Assembly: GCA_965660195.1 (NCBI GenBank)
Contig: CBFHZM010000002.1
Span: 1 to 63,516 of the forward strand
Direction: 5' to 3'
DNA length: 63,516 bases
Source of the DNA: JAYODZ01 sp965660195
GTDB lineage: Bacteria > Pseudomonadota > Alphaproteobacteria > RS24
Both the position numbers and the translations under genes were made by a program. This document shows positions 24,542 through 34,138 of this stretch, piece after piece. The notes beneath the pieces were generated by a model. The model saw only the letters and a program-made list of their open reading frames with translations, did no database searches and was not told where the DNA came from. Numbering within the stretch: the stretch's first letter is position 1; every line of letters starts with the position of its first letter.

Positions 24542-26413
24542 ATGACGAAGACCCCTTACGTGGTAACCTGCGTAATTTCACTATTCCTTTCTGGAACTAT
24601 GACAAGCCTTGCCCAACGCGGCCCGACGGGCGATGCGGCGGTGGACGAATTGGTCGTCACAGCAACCGGCATGCCGCAGCCGTTGGGTGAGATCGGTAGC
24701 TCAGTGAGTTTGATTACCGCCGACGATATTAAACGCCATCAAGACCGACTTGTTGATGCGGCGTTGACGCGGCTATCGGGCCTAGCATTTGATCAAGATG
24801 GCGGTACAGGTGGCGTTGGCTACCTCCGTATCCGCGGTTTTGACCGGCAATATACAACAATTCTGATCGATGGGATCAATGTTGGCGACCCTGCAGACCC
24901 GCAAGGTTCGGCCGAGCTCGCCAATTTATTGACGGCCGATATTGAACGGATCGAGGTTTTGCGCGGTTCGCAAAGCGTACTCTATGGCTCTAACGCGGTG
25001 GCGGGAACGGTGAATATCATAACCAAAGACGGGCAAGGGCCGCTTGGCGGGCGTGTTGATCTTGAGGCAGGCAGTTACAAGACGCGTCAGGCTGTGTCCT
25101 CGATTGGAGGGGGTGACAGAAAGCGAAGTGGCCGATTAACCATCGGGTCATTGGACAGCGCGCCGGACTCGGAGTTTCGTAATTTTCCTGAGCGCGAAGA
25201 TTATGAAAATCGTTTTCTCTCGGGACGCTTAGACATCGCGTTGAGCGACACGGTTGATCTGACCTTCACGGGCCGCGCCCAAGAAGCGAGCGCTGATCAT
25301 GATGGTTTTGATCCTATCACCTATTTGCCGCGCGACGGCTGGTTCGGCACAGATACACAAGAAGCCAGTGGGCTTGTCGCCCTGCAGACGCGGTTGCTTG
25401 AAGACAGGGCACGCCTAAGTTTTACCGCCGGCCGTAGCCTCAGGCGCCGGGACAGCTTTGCCGAGGTCGGGCCTTACTATTGGTATGACGGCCAGCGCGA
25501 CACTTATGCGGTGCGCGGGCAGATAGAAATATCGCCCATCTTAGCGGTTTTTGCGGGCTATGACGGCGAAGAAGAGAGCTTCTCGCAAGTCGGGTTTGCC
25601 GAGAAACAGGTAGATCGCACGGCTGGCTATGTTATGGCGCAGGTGGATCTACCAGCTGAGACCCATCTCTCGTTGGGCTTACGCCGCGATGACCATGATC
25701 TGTTTGGTTCGCATGATACATGGCGCTTGGCTATTGCGACCCATCCGATTGCGGGCCTTACCTTGCGCGCGGCGCATGGCACGGGCTATCGCGCCCCCAG
25801 CCTATATGAACTTTATGGCGAGGATCCTTTTTGTCTCAATGGTTTATGCGGGAATGCCGCGTTGCAGCCCGAGGAGAGCAAAAGCACCGACCTCGGTTTT
25901 GAAATGCAATCGGGGGCATCAGTATTTAGTGTCACGTTGTTCCGCATCACGCTTGAAAACCGCATTGTCTACGATGGTCCGCCGCCATCTTACCTAGGCA
26001 ACTATAAAAATATGCCAGGCAAAAGTGATAGCGAGGGCGTCGAGATTGGCGCTATGACGACGATCGGTCCTCTCCAGCTATCGGGCAATCTGACCTATCT
26101 CGACCCGCGCGAAGCCGATGGTAGTTTGCGCAATAAACAACCGCGGCAATTGCTCAATTTTAATGCGGATTATGCTTTTGCCGATGGCCGCGGTGCTGTT
26201 GGAGCCTCTTGGCGACAGGTTGGGCATCGCTATATTTCTAATCAGAGACAAGAAGATTACGGATTAGCCACCATTCGTTTGCGGTGGAGATTTAACGAGG
26301 CACTGGAGGCTTCTGGTCGCATTGAAAATTTGTTTGATGATCGGTATGAGACAACTGAGGGTAAATCGACCCCTGGGCGTGGTCTTTACGTCGGGATCAG
26401 CCGCACATTTTAA
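24542..26413 (+). CDS. btuB: TonB-dependent vitamin B12 receptor
   Basis: 623-residue outer-membrane receptor. A signal peptide ends near residue 25, then the TonB box DELVVTATG, the plug domain (QDRLVDAALTRLSGL, LRIRGFDRQYTTILIDG, IERIEVLRGSQSVLYGSNAV) and a 22-strand barrel ending in Phe (GLYVGISRTF). The size is like E. coli BtuB, smaller than siderophore receptors. The cobalamin riboswitch in its leader fixes the substrate. ATG 24542 has AAAGG in front; an in-frame GTG is three codons upstream. The matching ABC importer BtuFCD is at 52-54.8 kb. Confidence 0.93.
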   Translation: MTKTPYVVTCVISLFLSGTMTSLAQRGPTGDAAVDELVVTATGMPQPLGEIGSSVSLITADDIKRHQDRLVDAALTRLSGLAFDQDGGTGGVGYLRIRGFDRQYTTILIDGINVGDPADPQGSAELANLLTADIERIEVLRGSQSVLYGSNAVAGTVNIITKDGQGPLGGRVDLEAGSYKTRQAVSSIGGGDRKRSGRLTIGSLDSAPDSEFRNFPEREDYENRFLSGRLDIALSDTVDLTFTGRAQEASADHDGFDPITYLPRDGWFGTDTQEASGLVALQTRLLEDRARLSFTAGRSLRRRDSFAEVGPYYWYDGQRDTYAVRGQIEISPILAVFAGYDGEEESFSQVGFAEKQVDRTAGYVMAQVDLPAETHLSLGLRRDDHDLFGSHDTWRLAIATHPIAGLTLRAAHGTGYRAPSLYELYGEDPFCLNGLCGNAALQPEESKSTDLGFEMQSGASVFSVTLFRITLENRIVYDGPPPSYLGNYKNMPGKSDSEGVEIGAMTTIGPLQLSGNLTYLDPREADGSLRNKQPRQLLNFNADYAFADGRGAVGASWRQVGHRYISNQRQEDYGLATIRLRWRFNEALEASGRIENLFDDRYETTEGKSTPGRGLYVGISRTF

Positions 26414-26489
26414 TGCTTTTTCATTGCCCGTGGCGTTCAGTGCATAATCTTATCTGGCGCCGCGGGGCAACCCGCGATAATCTAAGGCC

Positions 26490-27257
26490 ATGTCAAAAGC
26501 ATCTGAGACCCAGCCAGTTATTCAAATTCGCGATATAACCATGCGCTTTGCCCGCGTGTCGGCGCTTACTGATTTCTCGCTCGACGTTCAACGTGGCGAA
26601 GTCGTTGGTTTGATCGGGCCGACGGCGGCGGGTAAAACCGTGCTTTTGAAAATTCTGGCTGGTTTATATAAGCCGCAAAAAGGATCTGTGACGATTGATG
26701 GTTTGGCGCCCGGCGATCCAGCTCTCAGCAATCGGGTGGGGATGCTGTTTCAGCAAAATGCCTTATTTGACAGCCTGACCATTTGGGAAAATATCGCTTT
26801 CCGGTCGATTAATAGTGGCGCCGATCGGCGGCAAGCACGGCGCGAGGTTGAGGTGCTCTTGCCGCGCGTGGGTCTGACACCCGAAACAGCGATTTTATAT
26901 CCTTCGGATTTGTCCGGCGGGATGCAAAAGCGGGTCGGATTTGCGCGGGCAATATTTGATAAACCCGATATTTTGTTGTTAGATAATCCGACCGCGGGGC
27001 TTGATCCGATTTTAGCGGCGCGGATCGAGAAGATGATTGAAACCCTAGCGCTCGAGAGCGGCGCAACGGTCATATCTGCGACCGGAAATATGACGCATAT
27101 TGCCGACCGCTATCATCGTGTTGTGTTGTTACATGAGGGTAACACACGCTGGATAGGGTCTGCACAAGCCTGTCACAGCGATCCAAACCCCTATCTGCGT
27201 CAGCTTGTCGATGGCGATCGTAACGGGCCGATGCAAAGCCTGCAATTATCGGCTTAG
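26490..27257 (+). CDS. MlaF/Mkl-like ABC ATP-binding protein with degenerate catalytic residues
   Basis: 255-residue ABC ATPase nearest the lipid-transport MlaF/Mkl group (FDSLTIWENIAF; signature LSGGMQKRVGFARAI at 141-155). Walker A (GPTAAGKT, 43-50), the Q-loop and the D-loop are intact. The catalytic glutamate after Walker B is Asn166 (LLLDNPTAG), and the H-loop histidine is replaced (TGNM where THDM is usual, Gly199). Both changes normally abolish hydrolysis. No MlaE-type permease or MlaD-type protein is adjacent. It may be a nucleotide-binding regulatory subunit or a partner in a heterodimer. It sits between btuB and msrA on the same strand. Confidence 0.82.
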   Translation: MSKASETQPVIQIRDITMRFARVSALTDFSLDVQRGEVVGLIGPTAAGKTVLLKILAGLYKPQKGSVTIDGLAPGDPALSNRVGMLFQQNALFDSLTIWENIAFRSINSGADRRQARREVEVLLPRVGLTPETAILYPSDLSGGMQKRVGFARAIFDKPDILLLDNPTAGLDPILAARIEKMIETLALESGATVISATGNMTHIADRYHRVVLLHEGNTRWIGSAQACHSDPNPYLRQLVDGDRNGPMQSLQLSA

Positions 27258-27287
27258 GCTATAAGAGTCAGACAGAGGAGACATTCA

Positions 27288-27938
27288 ATGTTCGATCGTT
27301 ATGCCCATAAAACCGAAATGCCACATCCTGATCGCGCCTTACCAGGACGCAGCGCTACGATGCCCGTGCCCGAGAAACACTTTGTTTTGGGTACACCGCT
27401 ATCACCACCTTGGCCCAACGGTGTTGAGGAGGCTTTGTTTGGGCTTGGGTGTTTTTGGGGTGCCGAGCGAAAATTTTGGCAAGTTGAGGGCGTCTTAAGC
27501 ACGCAAGTGGGCTATGCTGCCGGCTACACACCAAACCCTAGCTACGAAGAGGTTTGTTCGGGGCAGACCGGTCATAATGAGGTCGTGCGGGTGATTTATG
27601 ACCCCTCTGCGGTTAGCTATGACGCGCTTCTCAAGCTGTTTTGGGAAAGCCATAACCCGACGCAAGGCATGCGCCAAGGCAATGATATTGGCACGCAATA
27701 TCGCTCTGGCATTTACTGCTATTCGGCGGCGCAAAAAGCTGCTGCTGAGGCGAGTAGGGAGCTTTACGGACGGGCCTTAGCGGAGGCTGGTCTCGGCGCC
27801 ATCACGACCGAAATATGTGATGCCCCAACTTTTTACTATGCTGAGGATTACCATCAGCAATACCTCGGAAAAAACCCAAACGGCTATTGCGGCCTCGGCG
27901 GCACGGGCATCGGCTGTCCGATCGGCTTACAGGTCTAA
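27288..27938 (+). CDS. msrA: Peptide-methionine (S)-S-oxide reductase
   Basis: 216-residue MsrA, which repairs oxidised methionine in proteins. The active-site motif GCFWGAE has Cys55, and the C-terminal GYCGLGGTGIGCP supplies resolving cysteines. The segment YEEVCSGQTGHNEVVRVIYDP is typical. Length agrees with E. coli MsrA, including the N-terminal extension. GGAGA precedes ATG 27288. There is a 30-bp gap after the ABC ATPase gene, and the stop overlaps tail-to-tail with the convergent TonB receptor gene. Confidence 0.95.
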   Translation: MFDRYAHKTEMPHPDRALPGRSATMPVPEKHFVLGTPLSPPWPNGVEEALFGLGCFWGAERKFWQVEGVLSTQVGYAAGYTPNPSYEEVCSGQTGHNEVVRVIYDPSAVSYDALLKLFWESHNPTQGMRQGNDIGTQYRSGIYCYSAAQKAAAEASRELYGRALAEAGLGAITTEICDAPTFYYAEDYHQQYLGKNPNGYCGLGGTGIGCPIGLQV

Positions 27939-30007
27939 AAGTTGCGGTTCAAAGTGACACTGATGTGGGGCGGTTCGCCTGGGAAGTAGCGATAGTTCCG
28001 CGTCGTCGTATTATAGTCAGCGCGTTTGGCGAAATGGCGATCAAACAGATTATTAATTTTGACCGATAATGTCGTCGCAGCATTGAGGGCAAGTTGCCCT
28101 TTCAAATGTGCTAGATTATGACCATCATAACTATGAATGTTGGCAGCATCGAGGTAATAGCGGCCGACATGTTCCCATGCGAGGCTCAGGCGACCGGTGT
28201 CGCTGGCCTGCCAGTTCAGTTCAAGATTAGCGAGCGTTTTCGGGGCGCTATCAATTGCGTCGCCAGCGGTGATAATATTTTCTACCCGCGGTGTTCCGGA
28301 GGGGCGGTGATTGAAATCCCACTCGTGCTCGGCATAGCTCGCGGCGCCCGCCATAGAGAGGGTTTCGCTGAGCTGTAAATCGGCGTCAATCTCAACGCCG
28401 ACATGCTGGGTGCGGCCATTCCAAACATTATTATTGGCGCTATCACGGAAATAATAATTGCGCTTCTCCATCGTATAAGCGCTGACTTCATATCTTAGAC
28501 TGTTGAGGCGTCCGCGGAGTCCGGCTTCATAGCTCATCAGGCTTTCCGATTTTATATCACCGACCCGTTGGCCAACGCGCAAACGATAGGCGTCGGTGGT
28601 TTGCGGCGCCCGATTGCCACGCGCAATATTGAGGAACAGCGTCGTGTCGGGCGACAGATTATGCGAGAGCCCGAGCTTGGGTGAGACATCGACATAGTCG
28701 TCGGTGCGATCGGCTGGACGATAATATTTCGTACCATTTCCGAAATTGCCGTCGGCAGTTTTATTGTCATAATCATATTGCGTTAATTCTGCACGCACAC
28801 CGAGGGTAAGTCGCGTCATGTCTGAAATTTGTCGTTCCGTGTGCAGATAAGGAGCGAATACTGTTGTATCCACCGCGTAATCATAATGCAGGCCTGGCTC
28901 ATAACCGAAGGTGGTAGCTTTACTTTGAAACTCAGTCAGACTGCCGCGTGTGAACTCGCTATCAAGCCCAGCAATGATATTCCAGTCACCAGTTTGAAAC
29001 GTGTAGTTCGATTGCAGGCCAATGCTGCTATGGTCATTTTCTTCAACCGGATCGCCTGGCAAGAAATGCATACCAAAGCGCATATCGTTGCTGCGCATAT
29101 AAGGGCGTAATTTTAAAGTCGCGCCATTATCAAGCGGTATCATGATGTCTAGGCTGAGACGCGCCGACCAAGCATCACGAAAGGCTTCATCAGCGTCACT
29201 ATTTTGTTTAGCAAGGCTTTCGACACGGTAGGCGTCGCGGCCTTCGGCATAGCCGGCGGTTTCTTGATTGAGCGACATGGCACCGAAGGTCAGACGATAA
29301 TCGGCGTGCGATGTTTGCCAGCTATGTTGCAGGCGCAGTTTGCGTTGCTGAAATCCTGAGGCGTTGCGATAAGCGTCTTCCTCGCCCGTTAAGGATAAGG
29401 CGACGCGACTACTGCTGCGCTCGCCGAACCAGGCTTTACTACCGCTCAGCTCGTAGCGCCCGTAAGAACCGTATCCGAGACGAACACTTTGCGAAGCTTC
29501 AGTTGGGTCTTTGGTTATGAAATTGATCATACCATGAACCGCATTCGATCCGTAAAGTGCGCTCCCAGGCCCGCGAATGATTTCAACCCGCGCCGTGTCA
29601 AAGCTCATGCTGTCCATGAGCGCGTTGACATTGGCAAAAGGTGCGGCGCGAAAGCTTAGGCCGTCTTCCATGAATAGAAACGAACCGGCGCCAGCGCCAC
29701 CCGTGAGCACCGGTGAGCGGATAGAGGTGAGGTGTTCTTGACCATTGCCACGATGGACCAGCACGCCGGGCGCCTTATTGACTAGATCAGTCGGGAAAAT
29801 ACCGACGACATCGCGCGTATCGATCACGGCAATATTGCCGCTATGGGTTTGGCGATTGCTATTGCTTCGCGTGGTGGTCACAATAATTTCATCGACATCG
29901 GCTTGCACCGTTTCATTCATGCCATCTGCAAGCCCGGCAGTGATGCCCCATGAAAGGGAAAGTGCGGTTGTTAAACATAGCGCAGAGGTGCGCAGAAAAC
30001 TGTGCAT
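27935..30007 (-). CDS. TonB-dependent outer-membrane receptor
   Basis: 690-residue precursor: signal peptide to about residue 28, TonB box DEIIVTTTR, plug domain (VEIIRGPGSALYGSNAVHGM) and a barrel ending in Phe (HISVTLNRNF). The substrate is not evident; no siderophore or cobalamin gene or riboswitch is next to it. It lies 33 bp behind kdsD on the same strand, with a hairpin in the gap (CTAACGCC..GGCATTAG). ATG 30007 is preceded by GGA; TTG two codons earlier is the open-frame limit. Confidence 0.87.
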   Translation of the reverse strand: MHSFLRTSALCLTTALSLSWGITAGLADGMNETVQADVDEIIVTTTRSNSNRQTHSGNIAVIDTRDVVGIFPTDLVNKAPGVLVHRGNGQEHLTSIRSPVLTGGAGAGSFLFMEDGLSFRAAPFANVNALMDSMSFDTARVEIIRGPGSALYGSNAVHGMINFITKDPTEASQSVRLGYGSYGRYELSGSKAWFGERSSSRVALSLTGEEDAYRNASGFQQRKLRLQHSWQTSHADYRLTFGAMSLNQETAGYAEGRDAYRVESLAKQNSDADEAFRDAWSARLSLDIMIPLDNGATLKLRPYMRSNDMRFGMHFLPGDPVEENDHSSIGLQSNYTFQTGDWNIIAGLDSEFTRGSLTEFQSKATTFGYEPGLHYDYAVDTTVFAPYLHTERQISDMTRLTLGVRAELTQYDYDNKTADGNFGNGTKYYRPADRTDDYVDVSPKLGLSHNLSPDTTLFLNIARGNRAPQTTDAYRLRVGQRVGDIKSESLMSYEAGLRGRLNSLRYEVSAYTMEKRNYYFRDSANNNVWNGRTQHVGVEIDADLQLSETLSMAGAASYAEHEWDFNHRPSGTPRVENIITAGDAIDSAPKTLANLELNWQASDTGRLSLAWEHVGRYYLDAANIHSYDGHNLAHLKGQLALNAATTLSVKINNLFDRHFAKRADYNTTTRNYRYFPGEPPHISVTLNRNF

Positions 30008-30040
30008 GTCCAAATCCTTTTCTAATGCCCTTCCGTGGCG

Positions 30041-30997
30041 TTAGGCAGTACCAATACGCAACAAATCAAGAATGCGCACCAAGCCAACAGGTTTCTTATT
30101 TTTACAAATAAACACGCATTGGATGCTGGCGCTATTCATGATTTTTAACGCTTCTGCAGCTAGTATGCCCGGTGAGACGGTCAGGGGGCTATGTGTCATA
30201 ATGGCGCCCGTGGTCATTTCGAGTAGGTGCGGTGACATATGGCGGCGCAAATCGCCATCTGTGATAATGCCGATGAGCTGTCCCTTTTTATTGGTGACGC
30301 CGAGACAGCCAAAGCCTTTGCGTGTCATTTTGACAATGGCCTCAGACATAATGACATCGTCCTCGATGAGAGGTAGGTCGTCGCCAGCATGCATAATGTC
30401 TTCGACTGCCATTAAATTGGCGCCGAGTTTTCCACCAGGGTGAAAATTCTTAAAATCGGCCGGCGAGAAATTCTTTTTTTGCAATAGGGCGACGGCAAGT
30501 GCATCGCCAAGCGCTAATTGCATGGTTGTCGAGGTCGTCGGGGCCAGACCATTTGGGCAGGCCTCTTCTGCGACCGGTAGGGTAAGGCAAATATTTGCCG
30601 TTCGACCAAGCAAACTATTGCGCTTCGATGTAAGCGCGATCAATGGAATGTCAAAACGGGCGGCATAAGTGATTAAATTTGCCAATTCATTGGTTTCACC
30701 AGACCACGACATGGCGAGGATGACGTCTTGCGCTGTGATCATACCGAGATCGCCATGGCTAGCTTCGGCAGGATGGACAAATTGTGACGGCGTTCCTGTA
30801 GAGGCTAGGGTCGCTGCTATTTTGCGCCCTATGTGACCACTTTTGCCCATGCCGGAGACAATCACACGCCCCGAAGCCTGCGACAATAGATCGACGGCGC
30901 GGGCGATATCATCTCCGAGAGAAGCCTCGAGTTGCTGCAAACCTTTTCGTTCCTTCGCCAAAGTCGCCTTAGCTGATTTTAACGGATCAAAACTCAT
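30041..30997 (-). CDS. kdsD: Arabinose-5-phosphate isomerase (KdsD/KpsF family)
   Basis: 318-residue enzyme that converts ribulose-5-phosphate to arabinose-5-phosphate for Kdo and lipopolysaccharide synthesis. It has an N-terminal SIS sugar-isomerase domain (VIVSGMGKSGHIGRKIAATL, HPAEASHGDLGMI, AMSWSGETNEL) and two C-terminal CBS domains (VEDIMHAGDDLPLI; IMTHSPLTVSPGILAAEA). Its ATG overlaps the galU stop (ATGA), so the two are translationally coupled. Together with LptD near the right end it shows that this organism makes a Kdo-containing outer membrane. Confidence 0.92.
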   Translation of the reverse strand: MSFDPLKSAKATLAKERKGLQQLEASLGDDIARAVDLLSQASGRVIVSGMGKSGHIGRKIAATLASTGTPSQFVHPAEASHGDLGMITAQDVILAMSWSGETNELANLITYAARFDIPLIALTSKRNSLLGRTANICLTLPVAEEACPNGLAPTTSTTMQLALGDALAVALLQKKNFSPADFKNFHPGGKLGANLMAVEDIMHAGDDLPLIEDDVIMSEAIVKMTRKGFGCLGVTNKKGQLIGIITDGDLRRHMSPHLLEMTTGAIMTHSPLTVSPGILAAEALKIMNSASIQCVFICKNKKPVGLVRILDLLRIGTA

Positions 30998-31875
30998 GAC
31001 GGTCTCCCTTGCCGAATGACTTGCATTAGACGTTCTTGTAAGCCATTCCCGAGATTAGTGCCATACGGGGACAAGCTGTAAGCGATATTGGCTTCCAGAT
31101 AGCCTGCCGGCGAGCCACAATCATAGCGTTGGCCCGAAAACTCAAAGCCCTGCACATCAATTTGACCGATCATATTGGCGATGCCATCGGTCAGCTGAAT
31201 TTCTCCACCAACGCCAGTTTGCTGCTTGGCGAGCATTTGCATTATCGCGCCATCAAGAATATAGCGACCAACCACAGCGAGTTGCGACGGTGCTTGCTCG
31301 GGAGCGGGTTTTTCAACCAACCCCCGTATTATCCCCGTCGACGGATCGAGATCGGCGATGCCGTAGCGCTGAGTTTGATCGGGCGGGATCATTTCGAGTG
31401 CCAGCATATGGCCGGTGCTGTAGGCGTTAACCATTTCAGTCAAGCAACCCGTAGCGCCGAGGATCAGGTCATCGGGTAAAATCACGGCAAATGCTTCGTC
31501 GCCGATCAGCTCGTGGGCGCACCAAATGGCATGCCCAAGGCCCAGTGGTTGGTTCTGCGACACTTCATGCACAATCGCTTGCGGTGGCAACCCTGCAGCT
31601 AAGAGGGCTTGTTTTTCGTCATCGCCGCGCGCTTTCAAAATCGCCTCATAATGCGGTGCTGATTGAAAATGTTCAATAATTTGGTGCTTGGCTGGCGAGG
31701 TCACAAAAATAAACTCCTCGGAGCCTGCCGCAACAGCTTCTTCGACGGCCCATTGGATGAGCGGTTTGCCAGCGACAGGAAGCAGTTCTTTGGGTACCGT
31801 TTTAGTAGCTGGCAAAAACCGGGTGCCAAGCCCCGCGACCGGAAAGACGACTTTTTTAATGGCTCTTGCTTTTAT
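30994..31875 (-). CDS. galU: UTP--glucose-1-phosphate uridylyltransferase, apparent ATA start
   Basis: GalU makes UDP-glucose from UTP and glucose-1-phosphate. The conserved N-terminus KKVVFPVAGLGTRFLPATK is fully encoded, and later VGGEIQLTDGI and RYDCGSPAGYLEANI fit. There is no ATG, GTG or TTG between the in-frame stop upstream and the TTG inside GLGTRFL, which would remove the nucleotide-binding loop. ATA at 31875 lies six bases after AAGGGG and gives MKARAIKKVVFP, the expected length (293 residues). So ATA is the probable start, unless the sequence has an ATG-to-ATA change. The stop overlaps kdsD. Confidence 0.85.
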   Translation of the reverse strand: MKARAIKKVVFPVAGLGTRFLPATKTVPKELLPVAGKPLIQWAVEEAVAAGSEEFIFVTSPAKHQIIEHFQSAPHYEAILKARGDDEKQALLAAGLPPQAIVHEVSQNQPLGLGHAIWCAHELIGDEAFAVILPDDLILGATGCLTEMVNAYSTGHMLALEMIPPDQTQRYGIADLDPSTGIIRGLVEKPAPEQAPSQLAVVGRYILDGAIMQMLAKQQTGVGGEIQLTDGIANMIGQIDVQGFEFSGQRYDCGSPAGYLEANIAYSLSPYGTNLGNGLQERLMQVIRQGRPS

Positions 31876-31948
31876 GGCGAACCCCTTTCACATTTAGATC
31901 CAACATACGTAGCATAAAGTCTTGAGAGATTAAATAAGGGCGAAATAG

Positions 31949-33157
31949 ATGGCGCAACCAAGTTTAGACAGAAAATTGGCATTGACGACAGCGCTCGGGT
32001 TAGCGCTGAGCTTTACGCCAACGTTGAGCTGGGCCGATAATTTCGGCGCTTGGATTGCCTCGGTGAAACAGGAGGCGGCCGCGGCGGGTATTGATACGCA
32101 GTATTTGTCGGCCTTGGACTCCCTAAAGCCAAATGAGCGTGTCCAACAGCTCGCCAGTCGTCAGCCAGAATATATCAAGCCGATATGGGAATATTTGGAT
32201 CATATGATCACCCCTAACCGCGTAGCTGATGGTCAGGCCCAGCTCAACGCTTATGGGGATTTTTTGCAGAAATTGCAGATCAAATACGGCGTTCCACCCG
32301 GGATTTTGATGGCGATTTGGGGCATGGAGACTAATTTTGGCAAGGTTAAAGGCTCCTATCCTGTGCTCGAAGCCTTAGCGACGCTCGGTTATGAAGGGCG
32401 CCGCGCCGCCTTTGGTCGCCAGCAAATTCTGGCCGCTTTGCAGATCTTGCAAGCGGGCGATGTCAGCCTAGCTGATTTTAAGGGTAGTTGGGCGGGGGCA
32501 ATGGGGCATACGCAATTTATTCCGACAACCTATCTCGGCTACGCCGTTGACGCGACCGGCGACGGCAAGCGTGATATTTGGACGAACCCGGATGATGCGT
32601 TGGGGTCGGCCGCCAATTACCTTAAAGTCTCGGGCTGGCGCGCCGGCGTGCCATGGGGTTTGCGTGTTGAACTTCCTGCAGGTTTTGATTACGAGCTTAC
32701 AGGGCTGAAGAACCGGCGTCCGATCGCCGACTGGCAAAAGCTCGGCATCAAAGGTGCAGAAGAACAAATGCAAGATGCTTGGGGCGAGGGAGCGATTTAT
32801 TTGCCAGCCGGACATCGCGGTCCAGCTTATCTGGCGACGCAAAATTTTTTCGCCATACTGCGCTATAACACCGCACCAGCTTACGCGCTCTCCATCGGGC
32901 TATTGAGTGAGCGTATTGAGGGCGGCGCGCCTGTAGCCCTGAATTGGCCATCTGAAGACCGGCCCCTCTTGCCAGAGGAAATCAAGGAATTACAAGGGCT
33001 TTTGCAACAAGCGGGCTTTAAGATAGGCGCAGTCGATGGGGTGCCGGGGCCGTTAACGCAAGCTGCTGTGCTTGATTTTCAGAAGCAAAATAACCTTATA
33101 GCTGACGGTTATGCAACGCCCGCCGTTTTGTCACAAATTCGAAAAATTCTACGCTAA
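31949..33157 (+). CDS. Lytic murein transglycosylase (MltB-like) with peptidoglycan-binding domain
   Basis: 402-residue secreted enzyme that cleaves peptidoglycan to 1,6-anhydromuropeptides. A signal peptide ends near LSWAD (30). The SLT_2/MltB domain follows, with catalytic Glu127 in AIWGMETNFG and WAGAMGHTQFIPTTYLGYAV. A C-terminal PG_binding_1 domain has AVDGVPGPLTQAAVLDFQ (about 345-400). There is no lipobox, so it is soluble periplasmic rather than a lipoprotein like E. coli MltB. It is divergent from galU and 26 bp before the MoxR gene. Confidence 0.92.
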   Translation: MAQPSLDRKLALTTALGLALSFTPTLSWADNFGAWIASVKQEAAAAGIDTQYLSALDSLKPNERVQQLASRQPEYIKPIWEYLDHMITPNRVADGQAQLNAYGDFLQKLQIKYGVPPGILMAIWGMETNFGKVKGSYPVLEALATLGYEGRRAAFGRQQILAALQILQAGDVSLADFKGSWAGAMGHTQFIPTTYLGYAVDATGDGKRDIWTNPDDALGSAANYLKVSGWRAGVPWGLRVELPAGFDYELTGLKNRRPIADWQKLGIKGAEEQMQDAWGEGAIYLPAGHRGPAYLATQNFFAILRYNTAPAYALSIGLLSERIEGGAPVALNWPSEDRPLLPEEIKELQGLLQQAGFKIGAVDGVPGPLTQAAVLDFQKQNNLIADGYATPAVLSQIRKILR

Positions 33158-33183
33158 GCCGAAATATAGACTAATCTTCGGCT

Positions 33184-34128
33184 ATGACTTTCAAAACACA
33201 AAAAGCACTAGGTGAAATTTCTCATATTCGAGATGGTTTCGCTGCCTCGGGATATATTTGCGATCAAAAAATCGCGACCGCCTTACATCTGGCGCGGGAA
33301 CTCGAGAAGCCATTGCTCGTTGAAGGCCCCCCAGGGGTCGGTAAGACCGAGCTGGCGAAAGCGGCAGCGCAATTTTTGGGGCTCGATCTAATTCGCCTGC
33401 AATGTTACGAGGGTTTGGACGAGAGTAAGGCGCTTTATGAGTGGCAATATGGCAAGCAATTGCTCTACACGCAGGTCTTGCGCGAAAAACTATCGGAGCT
33501 GATGGATGGCGCTGATACGCTTGGCGCCTCGATGGGTCGGCTTAATGATTTTGAGGATGTTTTTTTCTCCGAGCAATTTTTACAAGAGCGGCCTCTGCTC
33601 GCTGCCCTGCGGCAAGAAGCGGGTTGTGTTTTATTGCTCGATGAGATTGATAAGGCCGATAGTGAATTTGAGGCTTTCTTACTCGAAATTCTATCGGATT
33701 ATCAAATCTCGGTTCCGGAGTTGGGAACCATCCAAGCAAAAACCCGCCCGCTGGTATTTCTGACCTCAAATAATACGCGTGAGTTGAGCGATGCCTTGAA
33801 GCGGCGTTGCCTGCATCTTTATATCGCGTTTCCCGAACCTGCGCGTGAAGCTGAGATATTGAAAGCCCGTGTGCCAGAGCTTGACGATGCTGTGGCGCGG
33901 CAATTGGTTGATTTTGTTGCCGGCATACGCAAGCTCGACATCAAGAAGCCGCCGGCTATTTCAGAGACTATTGATTGGGCGCGAACCATTTTATTGCTCA
34001 GCGCGTCGCAACTATCGGCCGAGTTTGTCGAAGATACTCTCAACGTCTTATTAAAATTCAAGAGCGATATCGAGATCGTTACGCCACAAATTAACACGCT
34101 CCTGCGGGAAACACGCGACGCCAGTTAG
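33184..34128 (+). CDS. MoxR-family AAA ATPase (CoxD-like)
   Basis: 314-residue AAA+ ATPase. Walker A GPPGVGKTELAKAAA is at about 49-63, Walker B LLLDEIDKAD at about 155-164, and a sensor segment FLTSNNTRELSDALKRRC follows. MoxR proteins act as chaperone-like remodelers with a VWA partner, and CoxD helps insert the CuSMo cofactor in carbon monoxide dehydrogenase. The VWA partner is directly downstream (10 bp). No coxMSL genes are in the window, so the client is unknown. Confidence 0.88.
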   Translation: MTFKTQKALGEISHIRDGFAASGYICDQKIATALHLARELEKPLLVEGPPGVGKTELAKAAAQFLGLDLIRLQCYEGLDESKALYEWQYGKQLLYTQVLREKLSELMDGADTLGASMGRLNDFEDVFFSEQFLQERPLLAALRQEAGCVLLLDEIDKADSEFEAFLLEILSDYQISVPELGTIQAKTRPLVFLTSNNTRELSDALKRRCLHLYIAFPEPAREAEILKARVPELDDAVARQLVDFVAGIRKLDIKKPPAISETIDWARTILLLSASQLSAEFVEDTLNVLLKFKSDIEIVTPQINTLLRETRDAS

Positions 34129-34138
34129 AGAGACCGGG

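Noticed and set aside
31813..31815. TTG 31815 as the start of galU
   Set aside because: It falls inside the conserved GLGTRFLPATK and would delete the nucleotide-binding loop, which is intact upstream in the same frame.
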